Shown one piece after another: positions 30,241 to 39,229 of a stretch of 64,000 bases of DNA. Positions within the stretch are counted from its first letter, which is position 1; each line of letters begins with the position of its first letter. Position numbers and translations under genes: made by a program. A model generated the notes under the pieces. The model saw only the letters and a list, made by a program, of their open reading frames with translations, did not search any database and was not told the origin of the DNA. This DNA is from Bacillus taeanensis (GTDB lineage: Bacteria; Bacillota; Bacilli; Bacillales; UBA6769): the NCBI RefSeq assembly GCF_003318295.1, contig NZ_QOCW01000010.1, positions 86,321 to 150,320 of the forward strand, in the 5' to 3' direction.

Positions 30241-31116
30241 ATGATTAGCTTTCATATCCCGCCATTCCCAACATTTATAAAAGGAGCTGAAGGTGTATTT
30301 CGAAAAGGGGATAAACACTTTAAACGTACATTCAGCGTATTTGACTTTATATATGTAAAGTCTGGGACGTTACACATGACCGAAGATAAACAAGCGTATT
30401 CCATTTCAGAAGGAGAGTATATTATTCTTTTGCCAGGATTAGAGCATTTTGGTCATCAAGTTTGTGCAGAAGATACATCCATTTATTGGCTTCATTTTTC
30501 AATGGATGACTATCAAATTGTAAATAAACAAAGCATAGATTGGTCTGATATTATTAAGCGTGAAAGTTCCTTTACAGAGTCAGATTATTTTAATTTCTAT
30601 CTTCCTCGTTATGGAAAATTTCAATCAAAAATGGCGCTCGAACAGCAGTTAAAAAGTTTAATTGCTTTAAATAAAGTGGCAAGTCCTGAAGAAAGACTGA
30701 AACAACAAACATTGTTTTATGATTTTATTATTCAATTACAAAAGGATGCCATTCATATCCCGTCTGCTGCTGAACAAGTAACGAGTAAGGTAATTGAATA
30801 TCTGCAAAAAAATTATCATCAATCCATTAAAATGGACGATTTATCAAAGGCACTGCTTTACCATCCCGATTATATTGTACGTTCAATGAAAAAAACAATC
30901 GGCATTTCACCGATGCAGTATTTAACTCAATATCGTCTATTTATCGCGAAACAGGAATTAGTGAATTCCAGCAATAAAATTAGTGCCATTGCTAACAAAA
31001 TTGGTATTGATGATTCTGCTTATTTTTCGAAGCTGTTTAAAAAAGAAGTGGGCGTGAGTGCGACACAATATCAGCGTCTTTCAAAAAGAAAAAATAGCCT
31101 AGAAAAACAAAACTAG
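30241..31116 (+). CDS. yisR: AraC-family regulator
   Basis: A 291-residue regulator with an N-terminal cupin-like effector domain (about 20-160, GEYIILLPGLEHFGHQV) and a C-terminal double helix-turn-helix (about 185-285, MDDLSKALLYHPDYIVRSMKK, DDSAYFSKLFKKEVGVSATQYQ). The ATG at 30241 has AAAGGAG about 9 nt upstream; GTG 30232 sits on that site. It is divergent from the MATE gene (122 bp between them), so it is a likely regulator of that exporter. The gene order equals B. subtilis yisQ-yisR. Confidence 0.86.
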   Translation: MISFHIPPFPTFIKGAEGVFRKGDKHFKRTFSVFDFIYVKSGTLHMTEDKQAYSISEGEYIILLPGLEHFGHQVCAEDTSIYWLHFSMDDYQIVNKQSIDWSDIIKRESSFTESDYFNFYLPRYGKFQSKMALEQQLKSLIALNKVASPEERLKQQTLFYDFIIQLQKDAIHIPSAAEQVTSKVIEYLQKNYHQSIKMDDLSKALLYHPDYIVRSMKKTIGISPMQYLTQYRLFIAKQELVNSSNKISAIANKIGIDDSAYFSKLFKKEVGVSATQYQRLSKRKNSLEKQN

Positions 31117-31494
31117 GTTGTTTTTAACATTATTTGCTGTGTTAACAAAAACATGCAAGCGATTGTTCTGATTTGTTGTGTAATATTTAGTCTGTATAGG
31201 AAGTTTTACAGCGATTTGTTTTGTAATGGTTTAACAGGACTGCTAATGACAGCAAAAGATAAGGTTTTCTGTTTTTTATAATAATTATGTTATATTAATT
31301 AACTGCTAAAATTAGATACATAGTGTAACATTTTTAAAATTATTCATCTTTTATTTTTCAAAAAACTGTATTTTATCAGCGGAATCGTTTACAATTGCAG
31401 TTGAAGCAAAGGGTTAAGCGTTTAATTTCATTTAGAGATACTTTCGAAAAAATATAAAAAACTTTTTATTGGAGTGTGTGGAGGAGGGCCCGGC
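31117..31494 (+). other. Gene-free region between yisR and degA
   Basis: These 378 bp carry no convincing ORF or terminator. They are AT-rich, with TATAAT-like tracts around 31280-31295, and hold a LacI-type palindrome at 31414-31425 shortly before the LacI-family gene. The ribosome binding site GGAGGAG precedes the start at 31495. Confidence 0.5.
31414..31425. promoter_or_regulatory. Candidate LacI-family operator upstream of degA
   Basis: TTAAGCGTTTAA is a palindrome with a central CG and one mismatched pair, the shape typical for LacI-family operators. It lies 70 bp before the degA start, so it could mediate autoregulation. Confidence 0.45.
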
Positions 31495-32520
31495 ATGGCA
31501 GTAACGATAAAAGATGTAGCAAAAATGGCAAATGTTTCACCATCTACTGTTTCAAGAGTAATTGCGAACAACCCGCGCATAAGTGAAAAAACAAAAAGAC
31601 GTGTACGCGAAACGATGAAACAGTTAGGTTATCATCCGAATTTTCATGCAAGAAGTTTAGCAAATAAAAGTACAGATACAGTGGGTGTAGTTATGCCTAG
31701 TGCTGCCCATAATGTTCTGCAAAATCCTTTTTTTCCTGAGGTTTTAAGAGGGATTAGTACAAAGGCATATGAAAATCGTTATGGATTATATTTATCAACT
31801 GGAACAACAGAAGAGGAAATTTTTGAGGAAGTGGTTACAATGGTGCAAGGGCGGCGTGTCGATGGAATTATTCTATTGTATTCCCGTGTCGATGATCAAA
31901 TAATGAATTATCTAGAAGAGGAACAGTTTCCTTTTACAGTGATTGGTAAACCATATATTCATGCTGAACGCATAACACATGTGGACAATGATAATTATTA
32001 CATTGCAAAGGAAGTAACCGATTATTTAATTCAGCTTGGTCATGAGCGAATTGCCTTTGTAGGGGGAAATTTAGATTTAGTTGTCACACGTGATCGGATG
32101 CGTGGTTATCAACAAGCATTAATTGAGGCAGAAATCCCTTTTCATGATGAATATACAATCCATGAAAAGTTTCTTAAGGAAGGTGGAAGGGATGCGATTG
32201 CTGAGCTGTTATCTTTAGATCAGCCGCCAACAGCACTTGTCGTTTCAGATGATTTAATGGCTTTTGGTATGCTGAGTCACCTTGATAATATGAATGTAAG
32301 AGTTCCAGAGGATATTTCAATTATTAGCTTTAATAATATTATGTTATCGGATTATTCAAGGCCTCCATTAACATCTGTTGATATTAATATTTTTCAGCTT
32401 GGATTTGAAGCAGCAAATTGTTTAATTGAAAAAATTAAACATCCTAATGCGCTGCCAAAGCGGATTACAATTCCAGCAAAAATGATCAAAAGACAATCTT
32501 GTTATCTATTAAAAAGTTAA
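31495..32520 (+). CDS. degA: LacI-family transcriptional regulator, DegA-like
   Basis: A 341-residue LacI-family protein. The helix-turn-helix and hinge (residues 4-60, VTIKDVAKMANVSPSTVSRV) are followed by a periplasmic-binding-protein-like sensor domain. The ATG at 31495 lies behind GGAGGAGGG. The position after yisR equals that of degA in B. subtilis, where DegA promotes degradation of glutamine PRPP amidotransferase, so both repressor and proteolysis-linked roles are possible. The effector is not evident. Confidence 0.78.
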   Translation: MAVTIKDVAKMANVSPSTVSRVIANNPRISEKTKRRVRETMKQLGYHPNFHARSLANKSTDTVGVVMPSAAHNVLQNPFFPEVLRGISTKAYENRYGLYLSTGTTEEEIFEEVVTMVQGRRVDGIILLYSRVDDQIMNYLEEEQFPFTVIGKPYIHAERITHVDNDNYYIAKEVTDYLIQLGHERIAFVGGNLDLVVTRDRMRGYQQALIEAEIPFHDEYTIHEKFLKEGGRDAIAELLSLDQPPTALVVSDDLMAFGMLSHLDNMNVRVPEDISIISFNNIMLSDYSRPPLTSVDINIFQLGFEAANCLIEKIKHPNALPKRITIPAKMIKRQSCYLLKS

Positions 32521-32726
32521 AGAAACTATTCATTTTAACAAACAAGTTTGCATAGAGATAAGATAACACTGCATGAAGAAAAATCCATCTTGAGCAAATT
32601 CTCCCCTAAATCATATACTAAATAGGATTTCAACCATTTGTTTGCATAATGAGGTATGGATCGTCCAAAAAAACCTCAAACTAGTTCGTGTGGTAAAAAT
32701 ATACAAACAAAAAGGGCGGTTGAATA

Positions 32727-33488
32727 ATGTTTGTCTATGATGATATTGGAAAAGGGGAGCCTTTAGTGTTCATTCATGGTTTAGGTTCACGAAAAGAGGC
32801 TTGGAAGTCACAGCATGAACTTGCAAGCAGATTTCGATTAATTATTCCAGATTTAAGAGGACATGGCCAGTCACCAATCAAAAAAGAATTAACAGTTAAA
32901 AATTTTGCAAACGATATCATAGCATTATTAAACCATTTAAACATTCGCTCAGCACATATTTGCGGCCTTTCGCTTGGGGGAATTGTTGCCCAGCAAATAT
33001 ACCGAAATAGTGCTGACAGAGTAAAGTCTTTGATTCTTTGTAATACGGTTTCTTATATTCCTCCAGCCTTAGGGAAACTAGCAGTTCGAAAGCGATTAGA
33101 CTCAATTTCCAGACTTTCAGAAGAAGAATATATAAATTTAACTGTTTATAACTGTTTATACAATAAAGTAAATCCAAAAATGATAGCGGATACAAAGAAA
33201 GCTTTTTTAATTCATAAAGAAACCTATATTAAATCAGCAGAAGCCGCTGTTGGAAAAAATTTCATTCCAATGCTGCCGTTTATTTCAATTCCTGTTTTAG
33301 TTATAGGAAGTGCAGAAGATCATGTGACACCTGCGATGAATGCCATGCAAACTCATTTATTAGTACCCCATTCGAAGTTAGTTATCTTTGACAAAACAGG
33401 ACATATTTCTAATATTGAAAAAAAAGAAAAATTTAATCAAATTGTAGATGAATTTTTAGGCGGAATTAAAAAAGAAGAAATTTGTTAG
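32727..33488 (+). CDS. alpha/beta hydrolase
   Basis: A 253-residue alpha/beta-fold hydrolase, of the enol-lactonase/haloperoxidase type. It has an oxyanion segment FIHGLGSRKEAW, the nucleophile elbow GLSLGG (Ser near residue 82), an acid in the SAEDHVTP region and the catalytic His in DKTGHISNIE. No signal peptide. The gene has 206 bp of upstream DNA, an AGGGCGG-type site and a terminator, so it is monocistronic. The substrate cannot be named. Confidence 0.8.
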   Translation: MFVYDDIGKGEPLVFIHGLGSRKEAWKSQHELASRFRLIIPDLRGHGQSPIKKELTVKNFANDIIALLNHLNIRSAHICGLSLGGIVAQQIYRNSADRVKSLILCNTVSYIPPALGKLAVRKRLDSISRLSEEEYINLTVYNCLYNKVNPKMIADTKKAFLIHKETYIKSAEAAVGKNFIPMLPFISIPVLVIGSAEDHVTPAMNAMQTHLLVPHSKLVIFDKTGHISNIEKKEKFNQIVDEFLGGIKKEEIC

Positions 33489-33514
33489 CACATAAAGGGG
33501 AGAGGAATTATTTT

Positions 33515-33547
33515 AAGAAGTATGACGCTCTGGCATACTTCTTTTTT
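33515..33547 (+). terminator. Rho-independent terminator after alpha/beta hydrolase
   Basis: The stem AAGAAGTATG / CATACTTCTT is followed by a T6 run. Confidence 0.88.
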
Positions 33548-33581
33548 AACTATTTTAATTAAAATAACGCAGCTTTAAAAA

Positions 33582-34448
33582 CTAACCATTTACGATTCTC
33601 CCTCCGTTTACATGAAGAACTTGACCTGTCATGTAGGAAGAATCATCAGAAGCAAGGAATACATAACTAGGAGCCACTTCTTCAGGCTGACCTGCACGCT
33701 TCATCGGTGTATTTCTTCCAAAAGAAGCAACTTTTTCTTTACTAAATGTGGAAGGGATTAATGGTGTCCATATCGGACCAGGTGCTACCCCGTTTACACG
33801 AATCCCTTTTTGAACAAGTGACTGTGATAAAGAACGAGTAAATGTAGTAATGGCTCCTTTTGTAGCGGAATAGTCAATTAATTGATCATGACCAAGATAT
33901 GCTGTAATTGAAGTAGTGTTAATAATCGTACTTCCTTGTTTTAAATGTTTTAAAGCAGCTTTGGTTAAGTAAAACATTGAAAATATATTGGTTCGAAATG
34001 TATTTTCAAGCTGTGTTGATGTAATAAATTCAATCCCATATTGAGGATGCTGTTCAGCAGCGTTGTTAACTAAAATATCAAGTTTGCCAAATTTATAAAT
34101 TGTTTTTTCAACTACTTGATTGCAAAACGTTTCATCTCCAATATCACCAGAGAGAAGAATACATGTTTTTCTTTCCTCCTCAACCTGCCGTTTTGTTTCC
34201 TCTGCATCTTCATGTTCATTTAAATAAACAACTACTACATTGGCTCCCTCTTTTGCATAGGCAATTGCGACAGCGCGTCCAATGCCGCTGTCTCCACCTG
34301 TAATAATTGCAACTTTCTCTTTCAATTTACCGCTTCCAACATAGGCTGTATCTTCTGAGATTGGCAGGGGAGTCATTTCCGATTCTATTCCAGGCTGATG
34401 GTTTTGATGCTGGGCTGGTTGACCTGCAGGATAATATTCATTACTCAT
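33582..34448 (-). CDS. short-chain dehydrogenase, general-stress type
   Basis: A 288-residue SDR with an extended Pro/Gln/His-rich N-terminus of about 45 residues, as in Bacillus stress SDRs (GSP39/YdaD, YhxC types). The Rossmann motif is IITGGDSGIGRAVA near residue 50, NNAAEQHPQYG follows, and the catalytic Ser/YxxxK occurs as TTSITAYLG...YSATKG. The ATG at 34448 has AAGGAG 10 nt upstream; the earlier in-frame ATG at 34457 is too near that site. It is monocistronic on the minus strand. The substrate is unknown. Confidence 0.85.
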   Translation of the reverse strand: MSNEYYPAGQPAQHQNHQPGIESEMTPLPISEDTAYVGSGKLKEKVAIITGGDSGIGRAVAIAYAKEGANVVVVYLNEHEDAEETKRQVEEERKTCILLSGDIGDETFCNQVVEKTIYKFGKLDILVNNAAEQHPQYGIEFITSTQLENTFRTNIFSMFYLTKAALKHLKQGSTIINTTSITAYLGHDQLIDYSATKGAITTFTRSLSQSLVQKGIRVNGVAPGPIWTPLIPSTFSKEKVASFGRNTPMKRAGQPEEVAPSYVFLASDDSSYMTGQVLHVNGGRIVNG

Positions 34449-34580
34449 TTCTATCATACTCCTTAAACTTCAGCATAATAATCTGTTTCATTTCCATATC
34501 ATAATCGAATTGCAGGAAATTATGCGCTTTTTGATAATTTAAGCTGTAGAGAACAGATGCAGAAACAAATGATAAAACAA

Positions 34581-34614
34581 ATGCAAAATGAGCCCGATCA
34601 GGCTCATTTTGCAT
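34581..34614 (-). terminator. Terminator after the small gene at 34615
   Basis: The perfect stem ATGCAAAATGAGCC / GGCTCATTTTGCAT has a 6-nt loop, directly after the stop codon of the minus-strand small gene. Confidence 0.7.
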
Positions 34615-34749
34615 TTAAATATGATCTGTTTTTTTAGAGTATTGGCGCTCTCCACGCTCTTCTGCATTTCGTTCCCGCAAGTTGTTTTTTTGTTGGCGTA
34701 CAGCATTACCGTCAACCGGTTTTTTGTTATTGTCTTTTGTAGTAGACAT
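34615..34749 (-). CDS. small basic hydrophilic protein, possible spore protein
   Basis: A 44-residue protein beginning MSTTKDNNKKPVDGN and ending SKKTDHI, rich in Asn, Arg, Lys, Gln and Glu and lacking Cys, Trp and hydrophobic stretches. A GGAGGTA site 7 nt before the ATG and a terminator directly after the stop support a real gene. Composition resembles minor spore proteins of bacilli, but I see neither the TEFA motif nor an alpha/beta SASP core. I do not recognise the family. Confidence 0.6.
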   Translation of the reverse strand: MSTTKDNNKKPVDGNAVRQQKNNLRERNAEERGERQYSKKTDHI

Positions 34750-34809
34750 AAAATACCTCCAGCATAAAATGTTTGGTTCATTTCTTAACATGAACAAATG
34801 ATGGAGCGT

Positions 34810-35673
34810 TTATTCTATAGATAATTGATTAAAAAAGAAAACTCCAAGTGCTCCTGGTCCTACATGAGCGCCAACGGCACTGCCGATGGTGTGAATAATA
34901 AAAGAATGACAGTTTGTTTTTTCTTCAATCAATTTTTTTAAATGATCTGCTCCTTCAGAATTATCTGCATGGACAATAATAATAGTTTGTTCTTCCAAGT
35001 TTTCCCCACGTTCAGTCATCAATTCTAAAATTTTGGTGTAGAGTTTTTTTTGACCTCTTACTTTACCCACGGGGTGGATTTTACCTTGAGGAAGCGTTAA
35101 AATCGGCTTTATATTAAGCAATCCTCCGATCACTGCTGAAGCTTTACTTAAACGACCGCCGCGGTATAAATATTCCACATTATCAACGGTAAAAATGTGT
35201 TCAATATGATTACGGACATGATTTAATTTTCTTTCCATATCTTCTAGGTTGTTATTAGCATGCGCGAGTTCTGCTGCATATTTAACAAGAAGTCCATGTC
35301 CTCCTGAACCTGCATAAGAATCAATAACGGCAATAGAAGCGTTCGGAAATTTTTCGAGAACTTCTTCTTTCATTAACACAGCCGTTTGGTATGTACCGGA
35401 TAATTTTGAGGACATGGCAATAAAAATAATAGGATGCTGTTTTTCAGCATAAGAAGTAAAGGTTTCTTGAAGTCTGTATGCGGGTGCTTGTGCTGTTTTA
35501 GGTACTTTTTCATTACGCATGGCATCATATACGTCATTTGATTGAATCGTTTCTTTGTCAAAATACTCTTCATTTTCTAAATTTACGACTAATGGCACCA
35601 TGTCGATTTCATACTTTTCCAAAAATTCTACAGGAAGATCACAGCTGGAGTCTGTAATAATTTTGACCTGCAT
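34810..35673 (-). CDS. DegV-family fatty-acid-binding protein
   Basis: A 287-residue DegV protein. The ITDSSCDLP start, AMSSKLSGTYQTAV loop and NVEYLYRGGRLSKASAVIGGLLNIKPIL segment are the family fingerprints. DegV-type proteins (FakB) hold a fatty acid for phosphorylation by FakA. Its place upstream of a BsuPI-domain protein and a YitU homologue matches yitS in B. subtilis, so a YitS orthologue is likely. The start has TAGGTGAAGAA upstream. No fakA is visible here. Confidence 0.85.
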   Translation of the reverse strand: MQVKIITDSSCDLPVEFLEKYEIDMVPLVVNLENEEYFDKETIQSNDVYDAMRNEKVPKTAQAPAYRLQETFTSYAEKQHPIIFIAMSSKLSGTYQTAVLMKEEVLEKFPNASIAVIDSYAGSGGHGLLVKYAAELAHANNNLEDMERKLNHVRNHIEHIFTVDNVEYLYRGGRLSKASAVIGGLLNIKPILTLPQGKIHPVGKVRGQKKLYTKILELMTERGENLEEQTIIIVHADNSEGADHLKKLIEEKTNCHSFIIHTIGSAVGAHVGPGALGVFFFNQLSIE

Positions 35674-35829
35674 TTCTTCACCTACTTTTTAAGTTTTAGT
35701 ACAAGCTTTTATTTAAAGTGTAATCGTAACTTATCATGAAATCAATGAGGATTTATGCAAAAGTGAAACTATTATTGATTTTAGGCAGTTATATATCATA
35801 TAGTGAAAAAATAAAAGGTAGGTGATTTC

Positions 35830-36321
35830 ATGCGTTTTTTCTTTTTAGTAATCATAAGTGGGCTGATTTTAATAAGCGGATGTGGAACAAATTCCAGCCA
35901 AAACACTAACAATGGAGAAGTAGAAGAACATGCAAGTTTAGAGGAAGTGCAAACATTCGTTGAAGCAAAACAAGAAAAACAAGCGCTCCACATTACACTT
36001 CTTCTTCAAAATAATAGTTCAGAAGATGTAAAATTAACTTTTTCGAGTGGACAGCAATTTGAAATTATCGTTTTAAATGACAAGAATGAAGAAGTTTATC
36101 GCTTTTCAAAGGATAAAACATTTACTCAAGCCATTGAAACGAAGGTCCTTAAAGAGGGTAGTCAAATGAAATGGCATGATGTTTGGAAAACCTCAAATGT
36201 GCAGACTGGCCCTTATCAAATAAAAGGACAGATTACAATAAGTGAATCCTCTCCGAAAATAAGCGCGGACAAATTATCCGATGAAATTTCCATACAAGTA
36301 GAAGAGAATGAAGTAAATTAA
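35830..36321 (+). CDS. BsuPI-domain lipoprotein
   Basis: A 163-residue secreted lipoprotein. The signal peptide ends in the lipobox LISGC (Cys18), followed by an Asn/Ser linker and a BsuPI/IPI domain (about 45-160) with an immunoglobulin-like pattern: LHITLLLQNNSSEDVKLTF and SGQQFEIIVLNDKNEEVYR. In B. subtilis the intracellular proteinase inhibitor Ipi is encoded in the same neighbourhood (yitS-ipi-yitU), but that protein is cytosolic. Here the domain is exported and anchored, so inhibition of intracellular proteases is unlikely. The ATG follows GGTAGGTGATTTC. Confidence 0.78.
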   Translation: MRFFFLVIISGLILISGCGTNSSQNTNNGEVEEHASLEEVQTFVEAKQEKQALHITLLLQNNSSEDVKLTFSSGQQFEIIVLNDKNEEVYRFSKDKTFTQAIETKVLKEGSQMKWHDVWKTSNVQTGPYQIKGQITISESSPKISADKLSDEISIQVEENEVN

Positions 36322-36402
36322 TACTTGAACTATTTGAACAAAGTGCAAACGATGGCAGCCATACAAATCAGCTGTTTATTTCCTTAGAGTTACTTTAATC
36401 AT

Positions 36403-36442
36403 AAAAAGCCAATTTTAGTGCTAGCACTAAAATTGGCTTTTT
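36403..36442. terminator. Bidirectional terminator (perfect 40-bp palindrome)
   Basis: The stem AAAAAGCCAATTTTAGTGC / GCACTAAAATTGGCTTTTT lies between the convergent BsuPI and GNAT genes, with T-runs on both strands. Confidence 0.92.
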
Positions 36443-36494
36443 ATTTATGGGTTTTATTGAAGCAGCTGCTTTTCAATTTAAAAAATGATGTTTA

Positions 36495-36947
36495 TTAAAA
36501 AGTGAAACCATACCGTTTAGAAATAATGTCATGAAATCCTAAAGAATTATATAAGTGCTTTGTAACAGAGTTGTTAATTCCTGTTTCAAGTTCAATTCCT
36601 TTTAATCCTTCTTTTTCAGCCCAGTGAATAACATGAAGGAGAATTTTTTTTGCAATCCCGCGATTACGATGCTCATTATGAACAAAAAGGTCGTTCAACC
36701 AAATATATTTTCCGCCTTTTTTTAAGCTAATGCCAATATTAAAAAAAGCTAGTCCTAAAATTGATCCTTGCTCCTCTGCTACAACAATTTTTGATAAGGA
36801 ACCTTCCTGTAGTGATTGTTGAATCCCATTTAATAATGTGTGATAAGTTTCTTCTGTGTGAGTACGAGTCATTTGCTGCATTAATAAATCAGCAATCTTT
36901 TTTTGCAGTTCATCATCTGCTTGTGCTGGAACCTCATAAATCTTCAT
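36495..36947 (-). CDS. GNAT-family acetyltransferase
   Basis: A 150-residue GCN5-related N-acetyltransferase. The acetyl-CoA binding motif reads NEHRNRGIAKKIL (R/Q-x-x-G-x-G/A variant) after WLNDLFV, and LYNSLGF near the end is the usual C-terminal motif. The ATG at 36947 has GGAGGG 7 nt upstream, so the longer in-frame reading from 36998 is not used. It is monocistronic on the minus strand. The acceptor substrate is unknown. Confidence 0.83.
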   Translation of the reverse strand: MKIYEVPAQADDELQKKIADLLMQQMTRTHTEETYHTLLNGIQQSLQEGSLSKIVVAEEQGSILGLAFFNIGISLKKGGKYIWLNDLFVHNEHRNRGIAKKILLHVIHWAEKEGLKGIELETGINNSVTKHLYNSLGFHDIISKRYGFTF

Positions 36948-37238
36948 GTTTGGCCCTCCTGTTTCTCCCAAAAAATAATAAATCACTCTATAGCACATTT
37001 TAACTGATAGAGAGTAAAAATTTAATACAAAAATAATTTTTTATAGAAAAAATGAAACTTTTTCGATTATTGTTCGTCTAATAATAAAGAAGATCTATAT
37101 AAAGTTAAAATCAATCCTTAAGTTGAAGCTGTATAAATTTAAACAAAGCAAGTTAATATTATCTGTACATAATTTATTAATAAGCATCGAAATTATGTAA
37201 TAACCACTAAAGTCACAGAAAGAAGGGAGAGGAACAAG

Positions 37239-37826
37239 ATGCCTACATTGGTTTGTTTTGGAGATAGTATGACTGCAAAAGAAGTAGATACGAATGGTAC
37301 ATTACGGTTTACGTCAAGAGTTCGGGAAGAATTAGAAGAGTGGACAGTTATTAATGCAGGTGTCCCGTGTGAAACGACAAGAACAGGTCTTGCTCGGTTT
37401 CAAGAAGATGTGTTAAGTTATAAGCCTGATCTTGTTACGATTTTATTCGGAACATTTGATAGTCATGGAAACAAAAGAGTGGATGTTTATGAATTTTAAA
37501 AAAATTTAACTTACATGGTTAAAAAACTTTCACCTAAAAAGGTCATATTAATTAGCCCCTCTCCTGTAAACGAATACGCCGTCAATACTCCTAGAAAAAA
37601 TGCTGCATTATATCAATATGCCCATGCTGTTGAACAAGTCTCTTTAGAAACAGGCAGTTATTTTATTAATCTTTGGACAATAATGGCAGCAAAGGAGCAA
37701 TCAAAAGTATTAAAGCATGATGGCGTTCATTTTAATGAAAAAGGTTATCGTATATTATCAGAGGCGGTAATTACAAAAATAAACAACATTTCTAGTACTA
37801 AAGGGCGAAAAAAAATTGCGAAATAA
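37239..37826 (+). pseudogene. SGNH/GDSL esterase, interrupted by an in-frame stop
   Basis: Two same-frame pieces make one SGNH hydrolase. The first (37239-37499) has block I CFGDSMT and block II NAGVPCE; the second (to 37826) has block V DGVHFNEKGY with the catalytic Asp/His. A TAA at 37497 separates them, and reading through gives VYEF-stop-KNLTYMVKKL without a frame change. Block III, normally GTND, reads FGTFDSHG, so the oxyanion Asn is also lost. Two independent lesions point to decay and not to a sequencing error. A restart at ATG 37515 is possible but would lack the nucleophile. A terminator overlaps the end. Confidence 0.8.
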
Positions 37827-37842
37827 GTTTTCGCAATTTTAA
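37812..37842 (+). terminator. Terminator at the end of the SGNH pseudogene
   Basis: The stem AAAATTGCGAAA / TTTCGCAATTTT overlaps the last codons. Confidence 0.75.
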
Positions 37843-37940
37843 GATATCTATTAACTATGCTGTATGCGGGTTTATATAATTAAAAGAATAATTTGTCAAC
37901 CGAGGTTTGGATGAATGTTTTCTAAGAGAAAAATTCTCTA

Positions 37941-38072
37941 TTACTTAAAGTTTTCTTCTATTATAGGCGCTCCAGATTTCATTGGTGTACGATCATGTTT
38001 ATCGTCATCGCGCACGGCTTTGTCCGCACCTTGTTGATTGCTGCGCTGTTTTGCTTTGCTTTGTTTTCCCAT
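37941..38072 (-). CDS. small hydrophilic protein, possible spore protein
   Basis: A 43-residue protein starting MGKQSKAKQRSNQQGADKAV, with an Asp-rich centre (RDDDKHDRTP) and an acidic end. It has no Cys and no hydrophobic segment. A GGAGGAA site 7 nt before the ATG supports expression. The MG(K/R)Q opening and Lys/Gln/Asn-rich N-terminus resemble the SASP-like gene at 679-813, but the TEFA motif is missing. I do not recognise the family; a spore role is a guess from composition. Confidence 0.55.
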   Translation of the reverse strand: MGKQSKAKQRSNQQGADKAVRDDDKHDRTPMKSGAPIIEENFK

Positions 38073-38149
38073 TGAAATTCCTCCTTCATTTTATTCATCT
38101 TATAGTGTGTTCTTGAAAGGAGAAATTTATGTGTATTCTGACAAGGCAT

Positions 38150-38959
38150 CTACATGGGAAGCGAATGTTCAAGGTAGTGGGCAATTCCGTCATCTTCATT
38201 GCTTTTAGTAATAAAATTTGCAATATTTTTTAATTCATCAATGGCATTTTCCATCGCAATTCCTTGACCTGCATACTCAATCATTTCGAGATCGTTGCTT
38301 TCATCGCCAAATGCAATTACACGTTCTTTGGGAATGTTATAATATTCTGCTATATGTTTTAACCCAACCGCTTTATTAAGACCGCTTTTTACAATTTCGA
38401 TAATTTTCCAAGGTGCATTCCAAACCCGATGTTCAATTACTTCAGCATGAGCTAAATGAATGCTTTCTCTTAGTTCATCAAGGTGATGCTCATGAGGATG
38501 AACTAAAATCGAAGTAGGATGATCTTTTAAAATACTGTGAAGGTTTCCCGTTCGTATAGGAAAATCAGGCATGGTGAAACTGTTAACCATCACTTTGTCA
38601 TGTTTGTTTAAATATACATCATCAACAACTTCAGCCATAATATTTTTTACTTTAAAATCATAACATGTTTGAAAAATATTTTTTGCAACCTTTAAATCTA
38701 CTGGTAAATGGTATCCTTTCCAACTTTGATCAATTGGGTGGTGCACATAGGCGCCGTTAAAATTAACCATCGGTGTATTCAGTTTTAGCTCGCGATAATA
38801 TAATGCGCTGGCCCGGTGAGGACGTCCTGTTGAAATTACAATTTTATGACCAGCTTCCATGGCTTTTTTTAATGCTTGCTTTGTTTTTGGTAAGATTTTT
38901 TTATCGTCGCTTAAAAGTGTACCATCTAGGTCTAAGGCGATTAAATAAGATTTTTTCAT
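38150..38959 (-). CDS. yitU: HAD-family (Cof-type) phosphatase, YitU-like
   Basis: A 269-residue Cof-type HAD hydrolase. Motif I is ALDLDGTLLSDD (Asp9/Asp11), motif II is VISTGRP, a C2 cap fills the middle, and motif III/IV is GLNKAVGLKHIA...IAFGDESNDLEMIEYAG. B. subtilis YitU, at the same place between ipi and yitV, dephosphorylates the riboflavin precursor 5-amino-6-(5-phosphoribitylamino)uracil, among other substrates. Start-side context and size agree. It is on the minus strand here while yitV and yitW are on the plus strand. Confidence 0.85.
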   Translation of the reverse strand: MKKSYLIALDLDGTLLSDDKKILPKTKQALKKAMEAGHKIVISTGRPHRASALYYRELKLNTPMVNFNGAYVHHPIDQSWKGYHLPVDLKVAKNIFQTCYDFKVKNIMAEVVDDVYLNKHDKVMVNSFTMPDFPIRTGNLHSILKDHPTSILVHPHEHHLDELRESIHLAHAEVIEHRVWNAPWKIIEIVKSGLNKAVGLKHIAEYYNIPKERVIAFGDESNDLEMIEYAGQGIAMENAIDELKNIANFITKSNEDDGIAHYLEHSLPM

Positions 38960-39229
38960 AAAAATAATCCCTCTTTATCATAATTTTTGTGGGTAAAATG
39001 GTTTCTATTGTTTTTCATCTATATTGTCATAAAAGCTGTAACATGACATATTTTAAGAATTCGTCTACTTTAATTCCTGCAATGAATACCTTTATAAAGA
39101 TAAAAATATTATTTGTTTTCGTGTAATTTAGTCATTTTACCATACAAATGTAAAAGATGAGTAATATGTTTACTATCATCATAATCGGGAATACACATAG
39201 TAAACAATAATTATATTGAGGTGAAAGAA

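Noticed and set aside
37515..37826. Independent short gene starting at ATG 37515
   Set aside because: It is in frame with the preceding SGNH fragment, lacks a ribosome binding site and carries only the C-terminal SGNH block, so it belongs to the pseudogene.
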